Of a DNA stretch of 64,000 bases, positions 43,630 to 52,365 are shown in pieces. Where the stretch lies: positions 27,502 to 91,501 of the forward strand of contig CAYYJN010000002.1 of the NCBI GenBank assembly GCA_964472275.1. The letters run 5' to 3'. Origin of the DNA: JAFDVN01 sp964472275 (GTDB taxonomy: Bacteria; Acidobacteriota; Holophagae; Holophagales; Holophagaceae). Below the pieces are notes generated by a model. That model was not told the origin of the DNA, did no database searches, and saw only the letters and a program-made list of their open reading frames with translations. The position numbers and the translations under genes are program-made. Each line of letters opens with the position of its first letter. Within the stretch, counting starts at the first letter, position 1.

Positions 43630-44880
43630 TTATGCCCAGCCTTCGAGGCCTTCGACCACATCGCGGACGCCTGGGCCGAAACGCGCGTTGGAGACCCAGT
43701 CCATTCCAGCCGGGAGCCCGCCCAGCGCTTGGGCGAGCCGCGCGCGGTGACCGAGTTCGGGACGCGGAATCGCGCGATCCGCCCGCTCCTCGCGCGTGGC
43801 GGCCGCATCCGCGAGGCCGGGCGCCCAGCGTCGCAGAGCCGTCAGCACGCCCGGCCAGGACGCCAGATCCGGGCTTGTGGGAAACGCTCCGCCGATGAAG
43901 CTGCGGAGCTGCATGACGCTTTCGGGCGCGCAGGCGGGATCCATCCAGCTCGGAACCAACGCGCCGAGCAGCCCCTTCTCTTCCGGCGGATGGATGAGGA
44001 AGCCGAAGCCATCCTTCAACGGCGCCAGCGGCGCGTGGCGGCTGTGGAAGAGGCGGACGCTCGTGTAAGGCATGGCCGCGAGCGCGGCCGAGCTCTGGGG
44101 CGCGATGGGATCCAGCAGGCGCGCGGCCTCGAAGGCCGGGCACGCGAGCACGACGCGATCCACGAGGCGCGTCCCGCCGCCGCCCGTCACGCGCCAACCT
44201 GCCGCGACCGGCTCCACGCGATCCGCCCTGAGTCCGCAACGGACCTGGACCCGAGCGGCGAGCGCCTTCGTCAAGGCGCCCATGCCCCCTTTGGGAATCC
44301 TGAGCTCGCTCCGGGGTTCGGAACGCAGCGCCTTGAAGAGGGAGCCCTTCGCTTCCCACTGCCGCAGCTTGGGAAGGGCGTCCACGGACAGGACTTCCGC
44401 CGGTGCCGCGAGGATGCCAGCCACCATCGCGGGCAGGAGATGTTCCGCCGCTCCCCGGCCCATGCGCCGCGCGATGAAGGCGGAGAGGGACTCTTCCGGT
44501 TCCGCGCCCCGGGCAGGAACGAAGGGCTCCCCCAACAGCCGCAGCCGCGCCGGAAGCGGCATCAGCTTCGTCGTGAAGATGCCTTGCGGCTTCGCGGGCA
44601 CCGGGATGAGCGACCCGCCCTTCCCCACCCACCGCGCGCCATGGCCGGGGCTGCGGGTTTCGAGATCCAGATCGCGGAACAGGCGCTCCGTCGCCGACCC
44701 CGGCGCCACCAGCACGCCCTGAGGTCCGCGCTCCACATAGCCGCCATCCCAGGGCAGCGTTTGCACCCATCCGCCTGGCGTCTCTTGCGCCTCCCACACT
44801 TCCACCGACTCGCCCCGGCGTTGAAGGTGCCACGCGGCCAGAAGCCCGCTGATGCCGCCGCCGAGAACGAGCGTGGTCAT
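43630..44880 (-). CDS. hemY: Protoporphyrinogen oxidase, oxygen-dependent type
   Basis: A 416-residue FAD enzyme that oxidises protoporphyrinogen IX (or coproporphyrinogen III) to the porphyrin. N-terminal FAD motif LGGGISGLLAAWHLQRRG (6-23). GGWVQT, GPQGVL and the FAD-contacting C-terminus (NARFGPGVRDVVEGLEGWA) follow, as in the HemY/PpoX fold. HemH is adjacent, so it should supply protoporphyrin to ferrochelatase. Somewhat shorter than typical (~460). Last enzyme gene in the heme cluster. Confidence 0.88.
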   Translation of the reverse strand: MTTLVLGGGISGLLAAWHLQRRGESVEVWEAQETPGGWVQTLPWDGGYVERGPQGVLVAPGSATERLFRDLDLETRSPGHGARWVGKGGSLIPVPAKPQGIFTTKLMPLPARLRLLGEPFVPARGAEPEESLSAFIARRMGRGAAEHLLPAMVAGILAAPAEVLSVDALPKLRQWEAKGSLFKALRSEPRSELRIPKGGMGALTKALAARVQVRCGLRADRVEPVAAGWRVTGGGGTRLVDRVVLACPAFEAARLLDPIAPQSSAALAAMPYTSVRLFHSRHAPLAPLKDGFGFLIHPPEEKGLLGALVPSWMDPACAPESVMQLRSFIGGAFPTSPDLASWPGVLTALRRWAPGLADAAATREERADRAIPRPELGHRARLAQALGGLPAGMDWVSNARFGPGVRDVVEGLEGWA

Positions 44881-44890
44881 CGCGCGCTCC

Positions 44891-44977
44891 GCGCGCGGGC
44901 CCCGGACTTCGGACCTCGGGCCACCGGAAAATTGCGGACTGCGTTGTCCCCGAGGCCCGCGGCCCGCGGCCCGTGGC
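44891..44977. repeat. Word-array hairpin, GGCCTCGGGCC family
   Basis: A left run 44891-44920 (GCGCGGGCCCCGGACTTCGG-type words) and a right run 44946-44977 (complementary GGCCCGCGG words) around a ~25-nt AT-richer loop, between hemH and hemY. The same family as 30216-30271 and 31294-31382. Confidence 0.65.
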
Positions 44978-44980
44978 CCT

Positions 44981-45931
44981 TCACGACAGCGCCTCCATCG
45001 TCCGCCGGAAGAGGCCGTCGAGATACGCGGGATGCGTGCCCGGCGTCTTCACGCGGATGTAGGCTTTGATGCCAACCTTCTCCGCGAGCTGGCGGTACTG
45101 GATGTCCAGCTCGTGAAGGGTCTCGATATGCTCGCTCACGAAGCTGATGGGCACGATGATCACATCGCGCCCCGCGAAGGTCTTGAGCGTCGAACGCAGC
45201 GAAGGCGACAACCATCGGATGGGTCCGACGCGGCTCTGGTAGGCCAGCACACAGCCTCCGGGCGTGTCGCCGATGCGCGCCTTGAGCGCCTTCACCGTCG
45301 CCTTGATCTCGCGCTCGTAGGGATCGCCCGCCTCGATCTGCTTCATGGGCAGGCTGTGGGCGCTGAAGATCACCGTCGCGTAGGGGTGCTCCTCCAGCGC
45401 GGCGCGGATGCCCTCGACGAGAGGCGCGAGGTAGCCTTCATCCGTCGCGTAGGAATCCACGCCAGGCAGGACTTCGAGGCCGAGCGCCTGGGCCTCGCGT
45501 TGCAGCTCGCGCAGGCTGGAGCCCGTCGTCGCGCGGCAGTCATGGGGATAGAGGGTGACAGGCAGCAGCTTCGTGATGCCGTCGCGCTTCAGCGCCTTCA
45601 GCAGGCCCGCCGCGCGCGGTTGGGTGTAGCGGAAGAGCAGCTTCACGGGCTCGATGCGCCCGGCGGCGCGCAGGCGCGCGCGCAACCCCGCGGCCTGGGC
45701 CGCGCTGACCGCCAACAACGGCGAACCACCGCCGATCTCGGCGTAGCGGCCTTGCGCGGCCTTGGTGCGCACTTTCGCGATGCCGCGCGCATAGGTGGGC
45801 TGAAACCACGCGGGCCCGGGAAGTCGGATCAGCTCGCGATCCGCGAAAAGGTTGTAGAGGAAGGGCTCTACCTGGTCCAGGTTCACAGGCCCGCCCAGGT
45901 TGAGTAGGAGGATGGCGGTGTCGGGCTTCAT
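44981..45931 (-). CDS. hemH: Ferrochelatase
   Basis: A 316-residue ferrochelatase that inserts Fe2+ into protoporphyrin IX. LLLNLGGPVNLDQVEPFLYNLF at the start; the catalytic histidine in TVIFSAHSLPMKQIE; and the C-terminal acidic site in IIVPISFVSEHIETLHELD. Length is normal. Its ATG overlaps the hemN stop (ATGA), so the two are coupled; a word array separates it from hemY. Confidence 0.95.
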   Translation of the reverse strand: MKPDTAILLLNLGGPVNLDQVEPFLYNLFADRELIRLPGPAWFQPTYARGIAKVRTKAAQGRYAEIGGGSPLLAVSAAQAAGLRARLRAAGRIEPVKLLFRYTQPRAAGLLKALKRDGITKLLPVTLYPHDCRATTGSSLRELQREAQALGLEVLPGVDSYATDEGYLAPLVEGIRAALEEHPYATVIFSAHSLPMKQIEAGDPYEREIKATVKALKARIGDTPGGCVLAYQSRVGPIRWLSPSLRSTLKTFAGRDVIIVPISFVSEHIETLHELDIQYRQLAEKVGIKAYIRVKTPGTHPAYLDGLFRRTMEALS

Positions 45932-47292
45932 ACCGTCCTCGAAAAGGCGGCCTTCCCCGCGAAGCCCGGCAGGTAGGCGTCGAAGGGCATGACGAGGTTG
46001 CGGACGAAGCGCTTGCCGAACTCGGTCACGAAGACGCCGTCCTCGTTCATCTCCACGACCCCATTCGGGACTTCGGCCTCTAACTGCTTCAGCGCGTCGC
46101 CGAAGTGTTCGGCACCCACGCCCCAGCGGGAGCGGACTGCGTCCCAGCGCAACTCGAAGCGGCCCATGAGCTGGTGGATGACCCAGCGGCGCATGAGGTC
46201 CTCCCGCGTGCAGACGAGCCCCTTGGACATGGCGAAGCGGCCTTCGTTGACTGCCGACTCCCAGCGGCTGAGGATCTTGTCGTTCTGGTGGTAGACGCCG
46301 CCGATGTCGCTGATGGCGCTGGGACCGAGCGAGACCATGTCGCTTCCGCCCTTCACCGCGTAGCCCATGAAGTTGCGCGTCAGGCGGCCATCGTGCACGG
46401 CTTGCGCGAGCGGATCGTCGGGATGCGCGAAGTGATCCATGCCCACGGCCACATAGCCCGCCTTCTCCAGCAGCTCCGAGGCCAGCAGCAATAGATCGAG
46501 GCGCTGCTCGGGGCTGGGCAGCTTCTCTTCCGGGATGCTGCGCTGGTAGGGGAGCATCGCGGGCAGGTACGCGAAGCCGTAGACCGCGAGACGATCCGGA
46601 TTCAATTCCAGCGTCTCTTCCAGCGTGCGGCGGAAAGTCGCATGGGTCTGGCCCGGTAGGCCGTAGACGAGGTCGAGGTTCACGCCTTCGAAGCCTTCAG
46701 TCCGCGCCTGCTTCACGGCCGCGAGCGTCTGGTCCCAGGTCTGGCCGCGGGTGATGAGGGCCTGCACATCCTCGTCGAGATCCTGCACGCCGAAGGAGAC
46801 ACGGTTGAAGCCCATCCTCCGCAGCGCGGGAAGCTGATCGTCGGTGAGGAAGGTCGGGTCCGCTTCGAGCGACACCTCCGCGCCGGGCAACAGCTCGAAG
46901 CGGCGCGTGATGAGGTCGAAGGTCTTTTGCAGGTCCGGCACCGTGAGGTAGGTGGGCGTGCCGCCGCCCCAGTGCATCTGGATGACCGCGCGGCGGTCCG
47001 GCAGGTGCTTCGCCCACAGATCCGCCTCGCGCTCCAGACTGTCGAGGAAGGCGCCGACCGGATCGTAATGCGGGCTCACGACCACATTGCAGCCGCAGTA
47101 GGCGCAGCGGCGGCGGCAGAAGGGCAGATGCGCGTAGAGGCTCAGCGGCGACGGGTCCGCGTTGGCGCGCTTCAGCGCCTCCAGCAGATCCGACTCAGGC
47201 AGATGCTCGTTCCACACGGGCGGCATCGGATAGGCCGTGTAGCGCGGTCCCGGCTTGTCGTAGCGCTGGATGAGTTCGGCGAGAGTGGGCAT
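45928..47292 (-). CDS. hemN: Oxygen-independent coproporphyrinogen III oxidase
   Basis: A 454-residue radical SAM enzyme that decarboxylates coproporphyrinogen III to protoporphyrinogen IX without oxygen. Cluster motif CRRRCAYCGC (the typical CxxxCxxCxC of HemN), GGGTPTYL, and the C-terminal HemN domain (LMRRWVIHQLMGRFEL). This long HemN form, rather than HemW, fits the pathway position. Presence of HemN and HemY allows both anaerobic and aerobic steps. Coupled to hemH. Confidence 0.95.
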   Translation of the reverse strand: MPTLAELIQRYDKPGPRYTAYPMPPVWNEHLPESDLLEALKRANADPSPLSLYAHLPFCRRRCAYCGCNVVVSPHYDPVGAFLDSLEREADLWAKHLPDRRAVIQMHWGGGTPTYLTVPDLQKTFDLITRRFELLPGAEVSLEADPTFLTDDQLPALRRMGFNRVSFGVQDLDEDVQALITRGQTWDQTLAAVKQARTEGFEGVNLDLVYGLPGQTHATFRRTLEETLELNPDRLAVYGFAYLPAMLPYQRSIPEEKLPSPEQRLDLLLLASELLEKAGYVAVGMDHFAHPDDPLAQAVHDGRLTRNFMGYAVKGGSDMVSLGPSAISDIGGVYHQNDKILSRWESAVNEGRFAMSKGLVCTREDLMRRWVIHQLMGRFELRWDAVRSRWGVGAEHFGDALKQLEAEVPNGVVEMNEDGVFVTEFGKRFVRNLVMPFDAYLPGFAGKAAFSRTV

Positions 47293-47316
47293 GGATTAAG
47301 AATCGCTTTGAGTTTT

Positions 47317-47391
47317 AACCGCAGATTTCGCAGATTCACGCAGATTGAATGCGGGCTTTTCAATCTGCGTCTTCTGCGGAATCTGCGGTTT
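47317..47391. repeat. Word-array hairpin, CGCAGATT family (hemE-hemN)
   Basis: Arms 47317-47349 and 47359-47391 match at about 29 of 33 positions with a 9-nt loop. Each arm is three CGCAGATT-type units. It begins exactly at the hemE stop (47391-47393) and ends 24 nt before the hemN ATG. Confidence 0.85.
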
Positions 47392-48377
47392 CATGCTTTC
47401 ACTTCCGCGATGACTTCGGCCAGCACGGCGGGGTCGGTCTCGGGCACGAGGCCGTGACCCAGGTTGAAGATGTGGGGCGCGCCCTTCATGGCGTCCACGA
47501 TCGCGCGCGCCTTGCGCCGCGCGGTGGGCGCGCCCGCGAGGAGCGCGATGGGGTCGAGGTTGCCTTGCAGCACCTTGCTCGGGAAGGCGCGGCGCGCTTC
47601 AAGCATGTCCAACTGCCAAGGCACGGCAAGGCCTTCGCAGGGCAGCGACGCCAGCGCGGGCTCAAGATGGCCGTTGCGGGCGAAGAAGAGCTTGGGCGCG
47701 CCCTTCACCTGCTGAAGCGTGCGCGAGGCGGCAGGCAGCGCGAAGGCCCGGTAGTCCTCCGGATCCAGCTCGCCGGCCCAGGTGTCGAAGAGCTGCACGG
47801 CCTGCGCGCCGGCGCCGATGTGCAGGTTCAGCAGCTTCGCCGAGATGTCCGCGAGGCGTTCGAGCCACGCCTGCGCTTTAGCGGGCTCCTGGTGCAGGAA
47901 GGCCTTGGCGCGGGACCAGGTCTTGGAGCCCTTCCCTTCCAGACCATAAGCCAGCAGCGTCCACGGCGCGCCCGCAAAGCCGAGCATGGCCACATGGGGC
48001 GGGAGCTGGGCCTTCACCTTCCGGATAGCTACCTGCACGGGCTCGAAGACCGACTCGTCCAGCGGCGTGTTCACATCAATCTGATCCAGCGTTTTCGCCA
48101 GACGCGGGCCGCCTTCCGGGATCGTCACGCCGCAGCCCAGGGCCTGCAGGATGACGAGGATGTCGCTGAAGATGATGGCGCCGTCCAGTTGCGGGAAGCG
48201 GCGGATGGGCTGGAGCGTCACTTCCGCGCTGAGGTCCGCGTCGTAGAGCAGCTGCTCGAAGCTGGCCTTCGCCCGCAGCGCGCGGTACTCCGGCAAGAAA
48301 CGCCCCGCCTGCCGCATGAACCACACCGGCGGCTTGTCGAGCGTTTCACCGTTCAGGACGCGGAGAAGCGGCTGCAT
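47391..48377 (-). CDS. hemE: Uroporphyrinogen decarboxylase
   Basis: A 328-residue enzyme that converts uroporphyrinogen III to coproporphyrinogen III. Signature PPVWFMRQAGRFLPEYR at the N-terminus, FSDILVILQALG, GFAGAPWTLLAY and GHGLVPETDP. The start at 48377 (MQPLLRVLNGETLDKPPVW) follows a GGAG site; the frame extends seven codons further. Between two word-array hairpins in the heme cluster. Confidence 0.95.
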   Translation of the reverse strand: MQPLLRVLNGETLDKPPVWFMRQAGRFLPEYRALRAKASFEQLLYDADLSAEVTLQPIRRFPQLDGAIIFSDILVILQALGCGVTIPEGGPRLAKTLDQIDVNTPLDESVFEPVQVAIRKVKAQLPPHVAMLGFAGAPWTLLAYGLEGKGSKTWSRAKAFLHQEPAKAQAWLERLADISAKLLNLHIGAGAQAVQLFDTWAGELDPEDYRAFALPAASRTLQQVKGAPKLFFARNGHLEPALASLPCEGLAVPWQLDMLEARRAFPSKVLQGNLDPIALLAGAPTARRKARAIVDAMKGAPHIFNLGHGLVPETDPAVLAEVIAEVKA

Positions 48378-48395
48378 CAGGACTCCAGAAACTGC

Positions 48396-48472
48396 CATCC
48401 ACAGATTTCACCGATTCCACAGATTGGCCAAGGCGAACCAAAAATCTGTGTCATCTGTGGAATCTGTGGATG
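48396..48472. repeat. Word-array hairpin, CCACAGATT family (hemL-hemE)
   Basis: Arms 48396-48425 and 48443-48472 match at 26 of 30 positions around a 17-nt loop. The word is CCACAGATT, one step from the CGCAGATT arrays on either side of it in the same operon. It ends 3 nt before the hemL stop. Confidence 0.85.
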
Positions 48473-48475
48473 CAT

Positions 48476-49729
48476 TTAAAAAGCCTTCGCGACGGAATCC
48501 ACCGCCGCTTCGAACTTCGCCAGCTCGGCGTCGCCGTGGGCGGCGCTGAGGAAGCCCACTTCGTAGCCGCTGGGGGCGAGGTAGACGCCGTGATCGAGCA
48601 TGAGCTTGTGCAGCTTGTTGAACTGCGCGATGGAACCACTCTCCACGCGGTCGGCGCGCTTCACGCCGAGCTGGAAGAGGGGCCAGAGCAGGCTTCCCGC
48701 GTGGGGGCAGTGGAGGCCGGGGATGCACTCGAAGGCCTTGGCCCAGGTCGCGCCCTTGTGCCTTAGGTCCGCGTAGAGCGCGGGCGTGAGGCGTTCCAGC
48801 GTCGCGAGGCCGGCGGCCATGGCGACGGGATTGCCGCTGAGCGTGCCCGCCTGATAGACGGGGCCATCCGGCGACACGACGCCCATCACATCCTTGCGGC
48901 CACCATAGAGGCCCACAGGCATGCCGCCGCCGATGATCTTGCCGTAGGTGACGATGTCCGGCGTGATGCCGTAGAGCTCCGCCGCGCCGCCGGGGCCCAC
49001 GCGGAAGCCGCTGATGACCTCGTCGAAGATGAGCAGCGCACCGTGCTTCGCGCACAGCTCGCGCAGGCGCTTGAGGAAGGAGAGATCCTGCAACAGGAGC
49101 CCGTTGTTGGCGGGGATGGGCTCGATGATGGCGCAGGCCAGCTCATCGCCGTACATGAGGAAGACCTTGTCGAGAGCTTCGAGGTCATCCAGCGGCACCA
49201 CCTGGGTGAGGCTCGCGACGGATTCAGGCACGCCCGCGCTGGTGGGCTCGCCAAAGGTGGCGAGGCCGCTGCCGGCCTTCACCAGCAGCGCGTCGGCGTG
49301 ACCGTGGTAGCAGCCTTCGAATTTGAGGATGTGCGTGCGGCCCGTGAAGCCGCGCGCCGCGCGGATGGCGGACATGACGGCCTCGGTGCCCGAGGAGACG
49401 AAGCGCATCCTCTCGATGAAGGGCGCCATCTCCTTGATGCGCCGGGCCAGCGCCAGTTCCCGCCGCGAAGGGGCGCCGAAGGTGAGGCCTTCGCGCATGG
49501 CCTCCTGCACCGCCGTGAGGATGTCGGGGTGCGCGTGGCCGAGGATGAGCGGGCCCCAGCTCATGCAGAGGTCGAGGAAGCGGACCCCATCCTCGTCCTT
49601 GAACCAGGCGCCCTCCGCGCGGCGGAAGAACTTCGGCGTCCCGCCCACCGCGCGGAAGGCCCGCACCGGCGAAGACACCCCGCCGGGGAAGTGCGTCAGA
49701 GCTTCTTGGAACAAGGACTCGTTAGTCAT
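48476..49729 (-). CDS. hemL: Glutamate-1-semialdehyde 2,1-aminomutase
   Basis: A 417-residue PLP enzyme that makes 5-aminolevulinate from glutamate-1-semialdehyde, the second step of the C5 route. ALTHFPGGVSSPVRAFRAVGG at the start; PLP-lysine in YGKIIGGGMPVGLYGG; SGTEAVMSAIRAARGFTGR. Length normal. Pairs with HemA in this cluster. Flanked by two word-array hairpins. Confidence 0.96.
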   Translation of the reverse strand: MTNESLFQEALTHFPGGVSSPVRAFRAVGGTPKFFRRAEGAWFKDEDGVRFLDLCMSWGPLILGHAHPDILTAVQEAMREGLTFGAPSRRELALARRIKEMAPFIERMRFVSSGTEAVMSAIRAARGFTGRTHILKFEGCYHGHADALLVKAGSGLATFGEPTSAGVPESVASLTQVVPLDDLEALDKVFLMYGDELACAIIEPIPANNGLLLQDLSFLKRLRELCAKHGALLIFDEVISGFRVGPGGAAELYGITPDIVTYGKIIGGGMPVGLYGGRKDVMGVVSPDGPVYQAGTLSGNPVAMAAGLATLERLTPALYADLRHKGATWAKAFECIPGLHCPHAGSLLWPLFQLGVKRADRVESGSIAQFNKLHKLMLDHGVYLAPSGYEVGFLSAAHGDAELAKFEAAVDSVAKAF

Positions 49730-49746
49730 TCAAAAACCCTTAAATC

Positions 49747-49818
49747 ATCCGCAGATTTCGCAGATTCCGCCGATTACACGCTGCTGTTCAATCTGCGTGA
49801 TCGGCGTAATCTGCGGAT
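49747..49818. repeat. Word-array hairpin, CGCAGATT family (hemB-hemL)
   Basis: Arms 49747-49775 and 49790-49818 match at about 23 of 29 positions around a 14-nt loop, built from CGCAGATT/CGCCGATT. It ends 7 nt before the hemB stop and starts 17 nt upstream of the hemL ATG. Confidence 0.8.
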
Positions 49819-49825
49819 AAACACA

Positions 49826-50797
49826 TCAGTTCACCCAGCCCTTCTGGAGCGCTTCGCGGGCGGCGTAGGTGACGATGGCGTCGGCGCCGGCGCGGCGGAT
49901 GGCGAGGAGATGCTGGAACATCAGCGCGTCGCCATCCACCCAACCGCGCTCGGCGGCGGCCTTCACGGTGCTGAACTCGCTGGACACATGGTAGGCGAAG
50001 ATGGGCGCGTGGCAGGCCTCGCGCAGGCGGTAGACGAGATCCAGGTTCGGCAGCGCAGGCTTCACCATGAGCGCGTCGGCGCCTTCCTCCAGATCCATCA
50101 GCGCGTCGCGGAGCCCCTCGCGGGCGTTGCGCGGGTCCATCTGGTAGGTGCGCCGGTCGCCGAACTTGGGGCTGCTGTCGGCGGCATCACGGAAGGGGCC
50201 GTAGTAGGCGCCCGCGTGCTTGATGGCGTAGGCGAGGATGCCCGTGTTCTGGAAGCCTTCCTCGTCCATGCGCACGCGCATGGCGGCCACGCGGCCGTCC
50301 ATCATGTCGCTGGGCGAGACGAGATCCGCCCCGGCGCGGGCATGGACGAGGGCCATCTCCGCCAGCACGGCCACACTTTCATCGTTGACGACGGCGCCAT
50401 CCTTCACGAGGCCGCAGTGGCCGTGATCCGTGTAGGCGCAGAGGCAGACATCCGTCATCACGACGAGGTCCTGGCCGAAGCGCTTCTTCAGTTCGGCGAC
50501 GGTTTTGGGGACGATGCCTTCGGGATCGTGGGAACGGTGCGCGTCGGCGTCCTTGCCTTCGGGCACGCCAAAGAGAAGCACGCTTCGCAGGCCCTTCTTC
50601 AAATCCGCTTCCACCTGTCGGCAGGTGGCTTCAGGTCCCGTGCGCGCGATGCCGGGCAGGCTCGCGATGGGCGCTTCGCCTTCCTGAGGTTGCACGAAGT
50701 AGGGCTGCACGAAATGCCGCGGACGGAGATCGGTCTCGGCGACGAGGTCGCGCAAAGCCTGGGTGGCGCGGAGACGGCGGGAACGGTTGAGCATCAT
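49826..50797 (-). CDS. hemB: Delta-aminolevulinic acid dehydratase (porphobilinogen synthase)
   Basis: A 323-residue enzyme joining two 5-aminolevulinates into porphobilinogen. The zinc-type metal loop DVCLCAYTDHGHCG has three cysteines, so it is a Zn enzyme. Schiff-base lysines in ILAYAIKHAGAYYGPFRDA and DALMVKPALPNLD. Length normal. It follows hemD by 40 nt. Confidence 0.96.
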   Translation of the reverse strand: MMLNRSRRLRATQALRDLVAETDLRPRHFVQPYFVQPQEGEAPIASLPGIARTGPEATCRQVEADLKKGLRSVLLFGVPEGKDADAHRSHDPEGIVPKTVAELKKRFGQDLVVMTDVCLCAYTDHGHCGLVKDGAVVNDESVAVLAEMALVHARAGADLVSPSDMMDGRVAAMRVRMDEEGFQNTGILAYAIKHAGAYYGPFRDAADSSPKFGDRRTYQMDPRNAREGLRDALMDLEEGADALMVKPALPNLDLVYRLREACHAPIFAYHVSSEFSTVKAAAERGWVDGDALMFQHLLAIRRAGADAIVTYAAREALQKGWVN

Positions 50798-50836
50798 GGG
50801 CCTGTTTCAAAAATCAAAAATCGGTGGAGCGGGCGT

Positions 50837-51490
50837 TCAGGCGCGGTGAGCTTCCAGCATCGCCTTGAGGGCTTCGGCCTTGGGCTCGCACACGGCGTCG
50901 GCGGGATGACCCGCTTCGGCGAAAATTTTCGCGGCGGTCTCGCCCCAGGCGAAGCGCTTCACGCCGCCGTCCACTTCGAGGAAGGCGAGAGCCTGGACGG
51001 GGCTGAGGGCCAGCACCGCGTCCACCGGCGGCAAGGGCGCGATGGGGCTGGACACCACTTCCGCGTGGGTGATCCAGGAATGGATTTCCCACTTGGTGCC
51101 GGTGGAGAGTTTTTCGAGGGCTTCCCGCGAGCGGTGACCGCGCACCAAGAGGAATTCGCCGCCATCGGGATAGCGCTTCTGGAGGAGGTCCCACAACGCT
51201 TCGGCCTTGGGTTGCTCGGGCGCGACGACTTCGAGGCCGGGCCGGTCCAGCGCAGCGGCGGTGCCTTCGCCTGTGGCGAGGACGGTCGTGCCTTCCGGCA
51301 ACCACCACGCGGCGGCTTCCGCGCCCGCGGGACTCAAGACGAGCACCGCCGTGGCGCGGTTCACCCGCACCGGCGGCGGATTGCCCGTGGTCTGGATGTG
51401 GGTCGGGAAGTAGGGCACCGGCTGCCAGCCCGCGTCCCGCGCGGCCTGGGCCAGCGGGTGATGCTCGGGCCTGGAAAGGGCTAGGCGCAT
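50837..51490 (-). CDS. hemD: Uroporphyrinogen-III synthase
   Basis: A 217-residue HemD, which closes hydroxymethylbilane into uroporphyrinogen III with ring D inversion. The family is poorly conserved; visible features are the MRLALSRPEHHPLAQAARDAGWQPV start, the ALSPVQALAFL segment, and a C-terminal EPKAEALKAMLEAH helix (normally A.P...A...AI). Assignment rests mainly on position: it overlaps hemC by 10 nt. Shorter than usual (~250). Confidence 0.85.
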   Translation of the reverse strand: MRLALSRPEHHPLAQAARDAGWQPVPYFPTHIQTTGNPPPVRVNRATAVLVLSPAGAEAAAWWLPEGTTVLATGEGTAAALDRPGLEVVAPEQPKAEALWDLLQKRYPDGGEFLLVRGHRSREALEKLSTGTKWEIHSWITHAEVVSSPIAPLPPVDAVLALSPVQALAFLEVDGGVKRFAWGETAAKIFAEAGHPADAVCEPKAEALKAMLEAHRA

Positions 51491-52365
51491 GGGACCTCCA
51501 ACTGGCGGAGCACGGCTTCCACCAGCATGGCAGGATCGTCGCCTTCGGCGAGAGCCCGGCGGATGCCATCTTCACCCGCATAGGCGGCGCGGAGGCGGAA
51601 GCCGCCCCCTTCCAGGGGCTCCGCGTGGGCGCCGAGGGGCTGCTGGCAACCGCCGCCAAGCCCGCGAAGCACGCGGCGCTCCAACCAGATGGCCTTCACC
51701 GTCATCGCATCGTTGAGATCCGCGAAGGCTTCCAGGAGATCAGGCCGATCCGCCCGCGTCTCGGCGAGCAAGGCGCCCTGCCCTGGCGCGGGCAGGAGCT
51801 GCTCGAAGCGGAGGGGTTTGAAGCGGAGGCCGGAAAGGTCGAGGCCCAACCGCCGCAGGCCCGCGCCCGCCAGCACCGCGCCGTGGAGGGGCGCGTCGCG
51901 GAGGACGCCGTCCTTCACGCGCTGCACCCGCGTGGGCACATTGCCGCGCAGCCAGGTGAAGGACGCCTCCGGCATCGCGGCCTTGAGCAGGCGTTCGCGG
52001 CGCACGGCGCTTGTCCCGATCACGGGGTTCGGCGGCGCGTCCGGGCGCAGGATCAACCAGTCGGAAGGATCTTCGCGCTCGGGGATGCAGGCGGTGACGA
52101 TGCCTTCAGGCCGATCCAGCGCCACATCCTTCAGGCTGTGGATGAGCAGGTCCGCTTCCTTCGCGAGCAGCGCGGTTTCCAGCTCCTTGGTGAAGAAGCC
52201 CGTGCCCCCGGCCTTGTCCAGCGGGCCTTCGAGCCACTGATCGCCGCTCGTGGTGAAGAGCCGCCAACTGATCTCGTAGCCTTTGGCGCGCAGATGATCC
52301 ACCAAGGGCGCGGCCTGGGCCTTCGCCAGTTCCGACCCCCGCGTGGCGACGACCACTCGCTTCAA
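51481..52365 (-). CDS. hemC: Porphobilinogen deaminase (hydroxymethylbilane synthase)
   Basis: A 294-residue enzyme polymerising four porphobilinogens. VVVATRGSELAKAQA at the start, GFFTKELETALL, LIHSLKDVA, RRLAG-equivalent VRRERLLKAA, and the cofactor cysteine in LGGGCQQPLGAHA. I place the start at TTG 52365, overlapping the hemA stop as TTGA and preceded by GGGGG; GTG at 52356 is the alternative. Coupled to hemA and hemD. Confidence 0.94.
   Translation of the reverse strand: MKRVVVATRGSELAKAQAAPLVDHLRAKGYEISWRLFTTSGDQWLEGPLDKAGGTGFFTKELETALLAKEADLLIHSLKDVALDRPEGIVTACIPEREDPSDWLILRPDAPPNPVIGTSAVRRERLLKAAMPEASFTWLRGNVPTRVQRVKDGVLRDAPLHGAVLAGAGLRRLGLDLSGLRFKPLRFEQLLPAPGQGALLAETRADRPDLLEAFADLNDAMTVKAIWLERRVLRGLGGGCQQPLGAHAEPLEGGGFRLRAAYAGEDGIRRALAEGDDPAMLVEAVLRQLEVPCA

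Noticed and set aside
43526..44833. 435-codon minus-strand frame overlapping hemY
   Set aside because: Arg/Gly-rich shadow in another frame of a clearly assigned FAD enzyme.
47317..49818. CGCAGATT repeats as integration or transposon ends
   Set aside because: No transposase or integrase in the window, no target-site duplications seen, and words differ from locus to locus.
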